Below the pieces are notes generated by a model. It was not told where the DNA came from. It saw nothing but the letters and a program-made list of their open reading frames with translations, and searched no databases. The position numbers were made by a program, and so were the translations under genes. Below, in pieces: positions 46,815 through 55,591 of a stretch of 58,232 bases of DNA (the first letter of the stretch is position 1; every line of letters begins with the position of its first letter). This stretch comes from an uncultured Pelagibacteraceae bacterium (GTDB lineage Bacteria; Pseudomonadota; Alphaproteobacteria; Pelagibacterales; Pelagibacteraceae), in assembly GCA_902628195.1 (NCBI GenBank), contig CACOLY010000007.1, forward strand, positions 1-58,232. Reading direction: 5' to 3'.

Positions 46815-48224
46815 CTAATCTAATTTTATACCAATGTATCTTCTTTGATTTTGACTATTTAATATTACTAAAAGAATAGTTTTTTGATTACTTTTTAAAA
46901 CATCTTTAACAACTTGTTTTAAATCCTCAACTGATTTAATTTTTTTCTTTTGAGCCTCTAAAATAATACTATTAATTTCTATTGAATTAAATAAAGGGCT
47001 ATTTTTTTCGATACTTGTAACAACAAGACCTGTAGTTTGATTAGGTAAACTTCTAGATTTTATATCTTCCTTTGATAATTTTCTGACTGTTATCTTTAGA
47101 TCATCAATTTGCGTATCAATTTTTTTGGTTTCTTTTTCAGCAACTTTAAAGTCCTCAGACGTTTCTAATCTTCCAAGTGTGATATTTTTAATAATTTCTT
47201 TTTTGTTTCTCCAAATTTTTACTTTTACTTTTTTTCCTACTTCAGTTCTTGCAACTATAATAGGTAGTTCTTTCATTTCATTTATCTTTTCACCATCAAA
47301 TTCAAGAATAATATCTCCGGCTTTTACACCTGCTTTATCTGATGGACTGTTTTGAGCAACACTTGCTACTAGTGCACCTCTAGGTTTTCCTAATTCTTCA
47401 ACATCTGCAATTTCTTTTGTTACATCCTGAATCCTTACACCTAACCAACCTCTTTTTGTTTCTCCAAACTCTATTAATTGGTCAATTACAATTTTTGCGC
47501 TGTTTGATGGTATAGAAAAACCAATTCCAACGTTTCCACTTCTTCCTAGAATTGCGGTATTAATTCCAATTACATCTCCATCCATATTAAATAATGGTCC
47601 ACCAGAATTTCCTTGGTTAATTGAAGCATCAGTTTGAATAAAATCTTCGTATCTTGTTAAGCCAATAGATCTATTTCTAGCGGAGATAATTCCTGAAGTC
47701 ACAGTACCACCTAAACCAAATGGATTTCCAATAGCAATCACCCAATCACCAATTCTTGCTTTATCTGAATCACCAAATTTTACAGGAGTAAATTTTTCAT
47801 TTGTTTCCATTTGAAGTACAGCAATATCTGATAAAGGATCTGCCCCTATAACTTTAGCTTTAAATTTTTTTTCTCCATTCACTTGAACTACGATATCTTC
47901 AGCGCCATCAATTACATGATTATTTGTTACTACAATCCCTTTTTCATCAATAATAAATCCTGAACCTAAAGCTGAGGATTGTCTCTCTTGTGGCGTTCCA
48001 AATTCTCTAAACATATCTTCAAAAGGAGATCCTGGAGGAAATTCAAAACCTGGAAACGGGTTACTTTTGGTTACTACCGTTTGAGTTGAAGAAATATTTA
48101 CAACTGAAGGCATTAATTTTTCAGCTAAATCAGCAAATGACCCTGGAATATTTTGTGAATTTGAAATTGGATAATAACTTAAAATGAATATTAAAGTGTA
48201 AACTATTGTTCTAATTTTATTCAT
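46815..48224 (-). CDS. degP: Periplasmic serine protease DegP/HtrA
   Basis: A 469-residue Do-family protease with a signal peptide. The triad is His in VVTNNHVIDGAED, Asp in DPLSDIAVLQ and Ser in QGNSGGPLFN. Two PDZ domains follow (about 265-350 and 385-465); the second is more degenerate. It degrades and refolds envelope proteins, useful next to a large outer-membrane cargo such as the pilus and autotransporters. The hflK-hflC-DUF2065-degP order is a common proteobacterial cluster. Confidence 0.94.
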   Translation of the reverse strand: MNKIRTIVYTLIFILSYYPISNSQNIPGSFADLAEKLMPSVVNISSTQTVVTKSNPFPGFEFPPGSPFEDMFREFGTPQERQSSALGSGFIIDEKGIVVTNNHVIDGAEDIVVQVNGEKKFKAKVIGADPLSDIAVLQMETNEKFTPVKFGDSDKARIGDWVIAIGNPFGLGGTVTSGIISARNRSIGLTRYEDFIQTDASINQGNSGGPLFNMDGDVIGINTAILGRSGNVGIGFSIPSNSAKIVIDQLIEFGETKRGWLGVRIQDVTKEIADVEELGKPRGALVASVAQNSPSDKAGVKAGDIILEFDGEKINEMKELPIIVARTEVGKKVKVKIWRNKKEIIKNITLGRLETSEDFKVAEKETKKIDTQIDDLKITVRKLSKEDIKSRSLPNQTTGLVVTSIEKNSPLFNSIEINSIILEAQKKKIKSVEDLKQVVKDVLKSNQKTILLVILNSQNQRRYIGIKLD

Positions 48225-48225
48225 G

Positions 48226-48411
48226 TTAGTTTTTTACGTAATAAATAATAATAAATCCTAATATTGCAAAAACTAATCCACCAATTCTTAATTGGCTATC
48301 TTTGATTAGTTCAAGCTTTTTTAACATATTCTTCATTTTTGATGGAAATATGGCATATAAGATACCTTCTATAAATAAGAAGAGACCAAAAGCTATGATC
48401 AATTCTTTCAT
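48226..48411 (-). CDS. DUF2065 small membrane protein
   Basis: A 61-residue protein with two membrane helices (about 3-21 and 42-58) and the family's LRIGGLVFAILGF segment. DUF2065 genes are found beside hflC in many proteobacteria, as here, where one base separates it from degP and 7 from hflC. Function unknown; it may accompany the HflKC/FtsH assembly. Confidence 0.85.
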   Translation of the reverse strand: MKELIIAFGLFLFIEGILYAIFPSKMKNMLKKLELIKDSQLRIGGLVFAILGFIIIYYVKN

Positions 48412-48418
48412 TTAAAGT

Positions 48419-49288
48419 TTATTCTGTTTTAGGTTTTATATTTCCAAAAAATTTAAAGAATTCACTATCTGGTGATAATATTAATGAAGTCTCACCACCA
48501 ATTAAAGCTTTCTCATAAGCCTGCATTGCTCTATAGAATGCAAAAAATTCTGGATCTTGACCAAATGCATTAGCAAAAATTTTATTTCTTTGACCATCAC
48601 CTTCACCCTTCATTATCTCAGATTTTTTCTGAGCATCAGCTAGAATTACTGTAACTTCTTTATCAGCTGTTGAAGTGATTGTTACTGCCATCTCTGCACC
48701 TCTTGCTCTAAATTCTTTTGCTTCTCTCTCCCTTTCAGTCTGCATTCTTCTAAAAATAGCATCACTATTTGCTTGAGGAAGATCAGCTCTTTTTATTCTT
48801 ACATCAACTATTTTTATTCCAAAATTTTCTGCCTCGGTGTTAACCCCTTCTTGAATTAAAGCCATTTGTTTTGTTCTGTCCTCTGAAAGAAGAGTTTGTA
48901 ACTCTTGCTGACCTAAAACGTTTCTTATTCTTGAATTGATAATTGTTGCTAATCTAGATCTTGCAACTCTTTCATTTCCAACGGAGATATAGAATTTTAG
49001 AGGGTCAACTATTTGGAATCTTGCAAAAGCATCAACTATTAATCTTTTTTGGTCAGATGCAATTACCTCTTCTGGTGGTGTATCTAAATTCAAAATTCTT
49101 TTATCTAAAAATACCACGTTTTGAATGAAAGGAATTTTAAAATTTAATCCAGGTTTAAGTATTATTCTTTTTGGATCACCAAACTGAAGTACAATTGCTT
49201 GATTAACTTCTTTAACAACAAAAATTGAAAAGAAAGCTAACGCAGCTATTGCAACAATTATACCAGCTATAATTTTTCCTGCTTTCAT
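48419..49288 (-). CDS. hflC: HflC, stomatin-family modulator of FtsH
   Basis: A 289-residue SPFH protein: one N-terminal membrane helix (about 5-25), the band-7 domain (NQAIVLQFGDPKRIILKPGLNFKIPFIQNVVFLDKRIL) and a coiled-coil region with the AREFRARGAE-type segment REREAKEFRARGAE. With HflK it forms a large periplasmic cage around FtsH and modulates membrane-protein degradation. One base after hflK. Confidence 0.94.
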   Translation of the reverse strand: MKAGKIIAGIIVAIAALAFFSIFVVKEVNQAIVLQFGDPKRIILKPGLNFKIPFIQNVVFLDKRILNLDTPPEEVIASDQKRLIVDAFARFQIVDPLKFYISVGNERVARSRLATIINSRIRNVLGQQELQTLLSEDRTKQMALIQEGVNTEAENFGIKIVDVRIKRADLPQANSDAIFRRMQTEREREAKEFRARGAEMAVTITSTADKEVTVILADAQKKSEIMKGEGDGQRNKIFANAFGQDPEFFAFYRAMQAYEKALIGGETSLILSPDSEFFKFFGNIKPKTE

Positions 49289-49289
49289 T

Positions 49290-50396
49290 CTAATTAATTG
49301 CCTTCTTTTTTTGTAATTCAGGTAATGGTAAGTACGGAACTACTCCTGAACCTGCATTTTTCTCTATTATTACTTTATCAATATCAGCTAAAACTTTTTC
49401 CATTGTCTCAAGATACATTCTTTCTTGAGTAACTGATTTTGCATTTTTGTATTCATTATAAATTGATAAAAATCTACTAGCTTCACCCTCTGCTTTAGCC
49501 ACAACTTCTTTTTTATAAGCTTCAGCAGCTTGTAATATTTTTGCAGCTTCCCCTCGCGCTCTTGGAATAACATCATTAGCATAAGCTTCTGCTTCATTCT
49601 TTGATCTTTCCATATCTGCTCTTGCCGCCTGAACATCTCTAAACGCATCAATTACCTGATCAGGTGGGTCAGCTTTTTGTGTTTGCACTTGTGTAATTTG
49701 AATACCACTTGTGTATTCGTCTAAAATTTTTTGGATAATTTCTTGCGTGTCGGTTTCAATAACTGATCTACCCTCAGTTAAAATCGGTTGAATATCTGAT
49801 CTTGCTATTACTTCTCTCATTGCAGTTTCTGCGGCTGCTTTAACAGTTCCTTCTGGATCTTGAATTTTAAATAAGAAATTTCCAGCATCTTTAATTACCC
49901 AAAACACTGAAAAGTCAATATTAACAATATTCTCATCTCCAGTTAACATCAAGCTCTCTTGAGGTACATCAGCTACACCACCTGATGATGAAAATCCACT
50001 ATCTCTCTCAGATCTAAAACCAATATCTATTCTATTTACTTTTGTAACTTTTGGAGTGAGAGCTGTCTCTACTGGAAATGGAATGTGATAATTTAATCCT
50101 GGTTGAGTAGTTTTTACAAATTTCCCAAATCGCAAAACAACACCTTGTTCATCTGGTAACACTCGATAAAGTCCACTTGCAAGCCAAACAAAGCCTAATA
50201 CTATTAAAACTAAAATTGCTTGTTTTCCGCCTGAAGAACCTCTTCCTGGCAAAAATTTTTTAATTTTTTCTTGGAATTCTCTTATGATTTTATCAACATC
50301 TGGTGGCGTTGGACCTCTACCTGAGCCATTGTTATCACCTCCACCGGGAGGAGCTCCCCATGGACTACCACCTCTTTGCTGAAAATCGTCTGACAT
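49290..50396 (-). CDS. hflK: HflK, stomatin-family modulator of FtsH
   Basis: A 368-residue SPFH protein. A Gly/Pro-rich cytoplasmic N-terminus (SPWGAPPGGGDNNGSGRGP) precedes a membrane helix (about 63-80) and the band-7 domain with the HflK-type stretch VLPDEQGVVLRFGKFVKTTQPGLNYH. The Ala-rich coiled coil (ANDVIPRARGEAAKILQAAEAY) is standard. Partner of HflC. Divergent from mrp across 51 bases. Confidence 0.94.
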   Translation of the reverse strand: MSDDFQQRGGSPWGAPPGGGDNNGSGRGPTPPDVDKIIREFQEKIKKFLPGRGSSGGKQAILVLIVLGFVWLASGLYRVLPDEQGVVLRFGKFVKTTQPGLNYHIPFPVETALTPKVTKVNRIDIGFRSERDSGFSSSGGVADVPQESLMLTGDENIVNIDFSVFWVIKDAGNFLFKIQDPEGTVKAAAETAMREVIARSDIQPILTEGRSVIETDTQEIIQKILDEYTSGIQITQVQTQKADPPDQVIDAFRDVQAARADMERSKNEAEAYANDVIPRARGEAAKILQAAEAYKKEVVAKAEGEASRFLSIYNEYKNAKSVTQERMYLETMEKVLADIDKVIIEKNAGSGVVPYLPLPELQKKKAIN

Positions 50397-50405
50397 ATGA
50401 CACTC

Positions 50406-50433
50406 TATATAATGTCTTTATTTGGAAAAACAA
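50406..50433 (-). promoter_or_regulatory. Candidate hflK promoter
   Basis: Minus-strand TTGTTT (50433-50428) and TATATA (50411-50406), 16 bases apart, end 9 bases before the hflK ATG, so the leader would be very short. The overlapping plus-strand TATAAT (50408-50413) could serve mrp. Both are tentative. Confidence 0.3.
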
Positions 50434-50447
50434 GTTAAGATCCAAAT

Positions 50448-51278
50448 ATGCCAAAAGAAAAGCCGGAATTAAGTGACGCAATGCGAAAGAAATTGAGTGG
50501 AAAATCCTATGTGAAAAACCCAATTAATGGAACAAAATTTACTATAGCAATTTCAAGTGCTAAGGGTGGTGTTGGAAAATCTACATTTGCAACCAATATC
50601 GCTTTAGCTTTAAAAAAAATAGATTGTAAAGTTGGATTGTTAGATGCTGATATTTATGGTCCTTCAATACCTAAAATGTTTGGTATTGATGAAAAACCAA
50701 AAAGTGATGGCCAAAAATTAGAGCCTGTTTTAAAATATGATATTCAATGTATGTCGATTGGTTTCCTTACTGATCAACAAACTCCAATGATTTGGAGAGG
50801 GCCAATGGTTACAAGTGCAATCAAAACATTTACACAAAAAGTCAATTGGAAAGATTTAGATTTTATAATTGTAGATATGCCTCCTGGAACAGGTGATACT
50901 CAATTAACTTTTTCTCAAGAAATTAAAATGGATGGCGCGATAATAGTTTCAACTCCCCAAGAAGTTGCTCTTTTAGATGTTAAGCGTGGAATTAAGATGT
51001 TTGATAAACTTCAAGTTAAAATTTTAGGTTTAGTAGATAATATGAGTTTTTTTACTGGAGATGATGGAAAAAAATATTCTATTTTTGGAGAAGGTGGTGT
51101 TAAAAGGACTGCAGAGGAGTTTAATAAAGAATTTTTGGGTGAAATTCCAATCAATTCAAAGGTTGGAAAAACAGGGGATCAAGGTAAGCCTATTGTTGAA
51201 AGTGATCCAGAAAACGAAATATCAAAAATTTATCTTAATTTAGCAAAAAAAATTAAAACAAATTTTTTTCAAAACTAA
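50448..51278 (+). CDS. mrp: Mrp/ApbC-type Fe-S cluster carrier ATPase
   Basis: A 276-residue P-loop ATPase of the Mrp/NBP35 group. The deviant Walker A is SAKGGVGKSTFATN, followed by GLLDADIYGPSIPKMFG, the DMPPGTGDTQLT switch and VDNMSFF. It carries and delivers iron-sulphur clusters. The N-terminal MIP18/DUF59 domain of many bacterial Mrp proteins is absent, only about 35 residues precede the P-loop, and the usual C-terminal CxxC is not seen after VDNM. Its 3' end overlaps the end of the convergent propeller protein gene by 4 bases. Confidence 0.9.
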   Translation: MPKEKPELSDAMRKKLSGKSYVKNPINGTKFTIAISSAKGGVGKSTFATNIALALKKIDCKVGLLDADIYGPSIPKMFGIDEKPKSDGQKLEPVLKYDIQCMSIGFLTDQQTPMIWRGPMVTSAIKTFTQKVNWKDLDFIIVDMPPGTGDTQLTFSQEIKMDGAIIVSTPQEVALLDVKRGIKMFDKLQVKILGLVDNMSFFTGDDGKKYSIFGEGGVKRTAEEFNKEFLGEIPINSKVGKTGDQGKPIVESDPENEISKIYLNLAKKIKTNFFQN

Positions 51279-53431
51279 TTTATATTAGAAATCTTTAAAA
51301 ATAATCCATATTCAGGATTGGTTTTAAAAAAATCATAATTACTATTTATATCTATATAAAAATTATCTAGTTCTTTTTTATAAGATATTTCAGTGGTATT
51401 ATTTTGAAGTGACATTGTATAAAATGACTTTTTTTTAGTTTTAAAATCTCCAGCTAATATAAAACTATCACTATATTCACTATTTATTGTTTGATTTCTT
51501 GTATATTTTGTCATCAAGGTAAATCCATTGTCAGTAATAAAATCAAATCCCACACCTGAATTTATATTATGTAAAGAATTATTAATATTGTCTAAAATAT
51601 ATTTAGTTCCATCTGAAGCATAAGAAAATTCTTGTTCTGATGTTGGGCTTACATCTGCAGAATATTCAAAATCAAAATAAGGCACAAATTTTCCTGTTTC
51701 AAATTCATAAGAGCTATCAAAACTTGAGCCTAATGATCCAATTATCGTACCAATAGTTTGATTACCAAATTTTAAATTAAGTCCCTCAGCACCCAACTCA
51801 GAGTAATTTGATAAATGTGTCAAACCATAATTCAATTTAAATTTTGGTGTAATATTTAAATTATCTTTTGTAAAAGTTTCTCTAAAATTAAATGAGCCAT
51901 AGATCTGTTTTCCATCTCTTTTACCAGTTGATGAAACAGAGCCACTATTATTTATTAAATCAGAATTAATAAGACTTATACCGATCAAACTATCAATAAA
52001 CTTATTATCACCGTGTGGTCTAGTTTCATAAAGTGTAAAACTAAGCGCACTCATATCTAACGCGCTACCAAGATTACCAACATCAACATCATCATTTCCC
52101 AATCTTAGAGCCATTCCTCTCATTATGTTATTTCTTCCAATCCTATCAGCTCCAAATGTAATAGCAGATGTATTTATATCTTTCGAAGATGAACTTGAAG
52201 TGTCGCCAATTTTTCCTATGCTTATTGTTCCTTCGCTCCAAAAAGACCAGTTTTTATTTTGATCTTTTAATTCTAATGAATTGTCGTTACTAAAATAGAT
52301 TGGAATTAAACTTTTTGTTAAAGAATTTAAGACCTCATTAGAAAATTGAAATTTAAGATTTTGGCTTGTTAAATTTGATATATCTTTATTTCTTCTAAGC
52401 CATTCCATACGATTAAGTACCGGATATGTTGTGTGTTGTATTAATTGTTTTACTGCTGTGGACTGAGATTCAACTGATGCAACATCATCTTTATTTTTTG
52501 TTGGATCTATACAAGTAATAATCCCATATGCGCAAGGTAAATCAAATTCTCTTACTAAATCTGACTCATGAAAATCTGTGTAATAAAGTTTATTGGCACC
52601 TTGACTGAAATTAAAAGTTATTCCAGCAATACGTTCATCAGTTGAAGCATCATCAGTAACTGAGGTATAGATCCCATTATCGGTTTCATTAAGTGTTGAT
52701 GTATTAATTTCAAATGGAGTTGTTAGATTATAATCTTCTATTATGTTGGTAACAGCGCCAGTAACCCTTTGAGCCTTTACTATAAACATCTTGTATCCAT
52801 CTGAACTAAAACCAAACCCTTGATGCAATCTATCTCCCTTTAAACTTGACATAGTTATAGGATTACTATTTCTAGTTGAAGGATCAAATGGAGTTGAAAG
52901 ATTATATTGTTCTAAAACTTGTGAAGCTGATTGCAAAACATACATCTTTGTTCCATCAGAATTAAAATCTAAACCTCTGGGGTCACTTCCAAATTGAATA
53001 AATGTTTGATTACCAGCATCTGCGTCACTCTCCAAATTACTTGTGTCATAAGGTGTGCTTAAAGTAAAAACATGAATTCCATCTTTATTATTAGCTGCTT
53101 TTGTTGTTAGTATAAAAAGCTTTGTTCCATCAGAATTAAATTTCAAATCTTGTGCTCTTTTAGTTGCTGTTGTTATTTCTTGCAATACAGGAGTGCCTGC
53201 ACTCTGAGTGCTAAATGGGACACTCAAAGGAACCTCTGATACATAACTTTTGTCAGATGTATGAAAACCAAGAACATACATTTTGGTTCCAGTAGGATTA
53301 AAAATAACACCAGTTACATGATTCATTTCAGCTTCGGGTTGATAATCATTTACAAACGTAGGGGCCGCAAAAGCATTAACATTCGAAAAAAGGAAAATGA
53401 TTATGAAAAATATTTTTTTTATAAGTTTCAT
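51275..53431 (-). CDS. Beta-propeller surface protein, paralogue of the 27.7-kb gene
   Basis: A 718-residue exported protein (signal peptide ending NAFAA). The start is the ATG at 53431; a TTG one codon earlier is less likely. Five blade-like repeats (NPTGTKMYVLG, NSDGTKLFILT, NSDGTKMYVLQ, SSDGYKMFIVK, GANKLYYTDF) with STPFDPST-type turns occupy about residues 25-320. Then comes the same hinge as the other copy (LNRMEWLRRNKDISNLTSQN), then a matching block (WSEGTISIGKIGDTSSSS, TSAITFGADR) and a barrel-like C-terminus, ending in IN rather than Phe. It lies 22 bases downstream of thyX. Function unknown, probably surface binding or display. Confidence 0.72.
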   Translation of the reverse strand: MKLIKKIFFIIIFLFSNVNAFAAPTFVNDYQPEAEMNHVTGVIFNPTGTKMYVLGFHTSDKSYVSEVPLSVPFSTQSAGTPVLQEITTATKRAQDLKFNSDGTKLFILTTKAANNKDGIHVFTLSTPYDTSNLESDADAGNQTFIQFGSDPRGLDFNSDGTKMYVLQSASQVLEQYNLSTPFDPSTRNSNPITMSSLKGDRLHQGFGFSSDGYKMFIVKAQRVTGAVTNIIEDYNLTTPFEINTSTLNETDNGIYTSVTDDASTDERIAGITFNFSQGANKLYYTDFHESDLVREFDLPCAYGIITCIDPTKNKDDVASVESQSTAVKQLIQHTTYPVLNRMEWLRRNKDISNLTSQNLKFQFSNEVLNSLTKSLIPIYFSNDNSLELKDQNKNWSFWSEGTISIGKIGDTSSSSSKDINTSAITFGADRIGRNNIMRGMALRLGNDDVDVGNLGSALDMSALSFTLYETRPHGDNKFIDSLIGISLINSDLINNSGSVSSTGKRDGKQIYGSFNFRETFTKDNLNITPKFKLNYGLTHLSNYSELGAEGLNLKFGNQTIGTIIGSLGSSFDSSYEFETGKFVPYFDFEYSADVSPTSEQEFSYASDGTKYILDNINNSLHNINSGVGFDFITDNGFTLMTKYTRNQTINSEYSDSFILAGDFKTKKKSFYTMSLQNNTTEISYKKELDNFYIDINSNYDFFKTNPEYGLFLKISNIN

Positions 53432-53456
53432 CAATAGTTTAATTTTTTTTTGGAGA

Positions 53457-54404
53457 TTATATCAACTTATCTTTTAGATCAAAAGCAGTCATTAATTCAT
53501 TCCACTCACGTTTGGATAATCCTGATTTTTCAGGATCAATTTTTTCACCATTAATTAATTTTTTAATTATTTCTTTACCATTTGAAGATACTTCTGTTCC
53601 TCCTACTCTATAATCCATAAATGCCTCATAGGTAATAGGAACCCATTTTTTCACTGTATCAAGCATAGCATCAGCGTAAGCTCTTATTTCATACTGCGCA
53701 TGATGATCAGCTCTTAGTCTTAAAAAATTCATTAAATTTAAAAGATCTGTTTTCCAGTACCATTGAGTATAAGTGTTTAAAGTTAAATTCATTCTTGCAA
53801 GTTCTCTTGCTAATCCAACTTGCTTTTCATCAATTACTGAACCGTCATATCTTTCATTTAACATTGTTTCATAATTATCATAAGTTTGTTCAGCATCTTT
53901 TTTTAATAAATCTAAAACTTTTTTTGCTTGATCACCCGTCAAAACATCCCCTCTTCCTTGTCTATTGCTTTGAGATTGTGCGGCTAAGTTTTCAACGGAA
54001 GGTAAATAAAATTCTTTATCTAAAATAGAATATCTTGCAGAGTATTCATTTACATTAGCTGTTCTATGTCTAATCCATTGACGTGCAATAAAAATTGGAA
54101 GTTTAACATGATACTTTATTTCACACATTTCAAAAGGTGTGCTATGCCAGTGCCTCATTAGGTATTTAATTAAACCTGAGTCTGTTGAAACTTTTTTTGT
54201 TCCCTTTCCATAAGAAACTCTTGCAGCTTGAACAATTGATGTGTCATCACCCATGTAATCAATAACCCTTATAAAACCATGATCCAAAATAGGAATTGCC
54301 TCATACAGAATATTTTCAAGCTCTTCTACTGTAACTCTCTTAGTCTTATTCTGTTGAGATTGTTGATCTTTAATTTCCTGTTGTTGTTCTTTAGTTAATT
54401 TCAT
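53457..54404 (-). CDS. thyX: Flavin-dependent thymidylate synthase ThyX
   Basis: A 315-residue ThyX. The signature [15 protein letters not shown] is intact, with [12 protein letters not shown] before it and [15 protein letters not shown] for FAD/dUMP binding. It methylates dUMP using folate and FAD, replacing ThyA, and is common in streamlined alphaproteobacteria. Divergent from ssrA. Confidence 0.95.
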   Translation of the reverse strand: MKLTKEQQQEIKDQQSQQNKTKRVTVEELENILYEAIPILDHGFIRVIDYMGDDTSIVQAARVSYGKGTKKVSTDSGLIKYLMRHWHSTPFEMCEIKYHVKLPIFIARQWIRHRTANVNEYSARYSILDKEFYLPSVENLAAQSQSNRQGRGDVLTGDQAKKVLDLLKKDAEQTYDNYETMLNERYDGSVIDEKQVGLARELARMNLTLNTYTQWYWKTDLLNLMNFLRLRADHHAQYEIRAYADAMLDTVKKWVPITYEAFMDYRVGGTEVSSNGKEIIKKLINGEKIDPEKSGLSKREWNELMTAFDLKDKLI

Positions 54405-54412
54405 GATTAATT

Positions 54413-54428
54413 TATTGAATCTTCAATA
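54413..54428. repeat. 16-bp inverted repeat between thyX and ssrA
   Basis: TATTGAA-TC-TTCAATA is a perfect 7+7 palindrome with a 2-base centre. It lies 8 bases from the thyX start codon and overlaps the candidate ssrA -35 box, so it could be an operator or simply chance in AT-rich DNA. Confidence 0.4.
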
Positions 54429-54442
54429 TTTACTTTTATATT
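54415..54442 (+). promoter_or_regulatory. Candidate ssrA promoter
   Basis: TTGAAT (54415-54420) and TATATT (54437-54442) are 16 bases apart, with a predicted start near 54449, at the edge of a small hairpin (GTTGG-TTTT-CCAAC, 54449-54462) that would open the precursor RNA. Confidence 0.4.
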
Positions 54443-54448
54443 AAACAT

Positions 54449-54710
54449 GTTGGTTTTCCAACTATGACGATAAACGAATTTCGTAATAACCATTGCGGAC
54501 GTGGGGGCAGTACCCACCACCTCCACCATTTACAACTTATGGGGGTGAACTAGATTCGACGGGTGACTAAAGGCTATTCTTTCGTTCGGAATTGTTCCTC
54601 CGTAAAGGGCTAATTTATAATTGCTAACGAAAGTTACGCACTTGCTGCTTAATTAACTTTGTTAATTAAGTAAACGGGGTCTGGGGCACCTGGCAACAGA
54701 ACGCCCCCCT
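54449..54710 (+). ncRNA. ssrA: Circularly permuted (two-piece) tmRNA
   Basis: The acceptor piece comes first: a T-arm (GTGGG GGCAGTA CCCAC) and the acceptor end CACCTCCACCA, finishing at 54528. A 12-base intervening segment (54529-54540) follows, then the coding piece starting at 54541 with GGGGGTGAACTAGATTCGAC. GGGGGTG pairs with CACCTCC to form the acceptor stem. The tag frame GCT...TAA at 54623-54652 encodes ANESYALAA. The coding piece ends in a pseudoknot-like stretch (GGGGC...GCCCC, about 54680-54709). The permutation is characteristic of alphaproteobacteria. The exact 5' end of the precursor is uncertain. It rescues stalled ribosomes. Confidence 0.93.
54623..54652 (+). other. tmRNA tag reading frame
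   Basis: Nine codons from the resume codon GCT to TAA encode ANESYALAA, ending in the ALAA degron recognised by ClpXP-type proteases. The resume codon is inferred from position and the Ala start. Confidence 0.8.
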
Positions 54711-54717
54711 AAATGTT

Positions 54718-55434
54718 ATGAAATTTACTAATTATTTTGAAAAAGAACCTGAAACTTTTAAATTTTTAAATGATCAATTAGCAAAATCTCCAGAAGATTT
54801 TGAAAAAAGTTTAAAAGAAAAAGATATTGATAGCCATTCTCAAATTAGAGATGCAAAATTCTTTGCTGGTAGATTAAAATTTTTTATAAATAATTATTTA
54901 AAAAAAAAAAATATTAATATCTTAGACTGTGGTTGTGGTTTAGGTTTTATAGCCAGATCTCTACAAGAAATAAGTGATTTTAAGGTTTTTTATTGTGATC
55001 CATCACCAAGTATAAACAGTATACATAAAATTCTTTTTTCAAGTGAAAATTTTTTTCAATCTGATATTGAAAATTTATCTAATAAAACTAATAAAAAATT
55101 TGATATAATTTATTTAAGAGAAGTTTATCCTTTTACCAGGGATGATAATTTCATAAATCAAAAAAAATTAATAGAAATTCTTAACGAAAATCTTAAAAAT
55201 GATGGATTTTTAATTTTCGAACAAATAAGAAATAAATATGATGTTTTTAAAAATCTAAAGAATTTTAAATTTAACTATAGTATCTATTATTTACTTCCTT
55301 CAAAATTTGGGCTTAATAAAAATTTAAATCTAATTTTTTTTAAATATAAAATCTTCCAATTTTTATTGATATTAATTTATAAAATTCTCAGTAAAAATAT
55401 AAACCATTTCATACTAATTAAAAAATTTAAATAG
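54718..55434 (+). CDS. Class I SAM-dependent methyltransferase, substrate unknown
   Basis: A 238-residue protein with a Rossmann-type SAM domain: motif I is INILDCGCGLGFIARSL (near residue 63) and the acidic motif II is VFYCDPSPS; motif IV is FDIIYLREVYPF and motif VI-like KNDGFLIFEQIR. The C-terminal 60 residues are Lys/Phe/Ile-rich and hydrophobic, possibly membrane-associated. It begins about 8 bases after the tmRNA coding piece, so it may be read through from the ssrA promoter. No substrate can be assigned. Confidence 0.8.
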   Translation: MKFTNYFEKEPETFKFLNDQLAKSPEDFEKSLKEKDIDSHSQIRDAKFFAGRLKFFINNYLKKKNINILDCGCGLGFIARSLQEISDFKVFYCDPSPSINSIHKILFSSENFFQSDIENLSNKTNKKFDIIYLREVYPFTRDDNFINQKKLIEILNENLKNDGFLIFEQIRNKYDVFKNLKNFKFNYSIYYLLPSKFGLNKNLNLIFFKYKIFQFLLILIYKILSKNINHFILIKKFK

Positions 55435-55446
55435 AAATAAGTTTTT

Positions 55447-55532
55447 TGGTGCGGCCAGAGAGACTCGAACTCTCATGGACTATGTCCACCCGGCCCTCAA
55501 CCGAGCCTGTCTACCAATTTCAGCATGGCCGC
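55447..55532 (-). tRNA. tRNA-Leu (anticodon GAG)
   Basis: Class II tRNA read on the minus strand from GCGGCCA (55532) to an encoded ACCA (55447). Anticodon stem CTCGG/CCGGG encloses the loop TTGAGGG with anticodon GAG (reads CUC and CUU). A long variable arm TGGAC-ATA-GTCCA and T-loop GTTCGAGTC confirm Leu. It lies between the methyltransferase and nadA genes, opposite to both. Confidence 0.95.
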
Positions 55533-55591
55533 ACAAATATGACCCACATTAAATCAATGACAATTAGGTTTCAAACTGATAAATTTTTATT

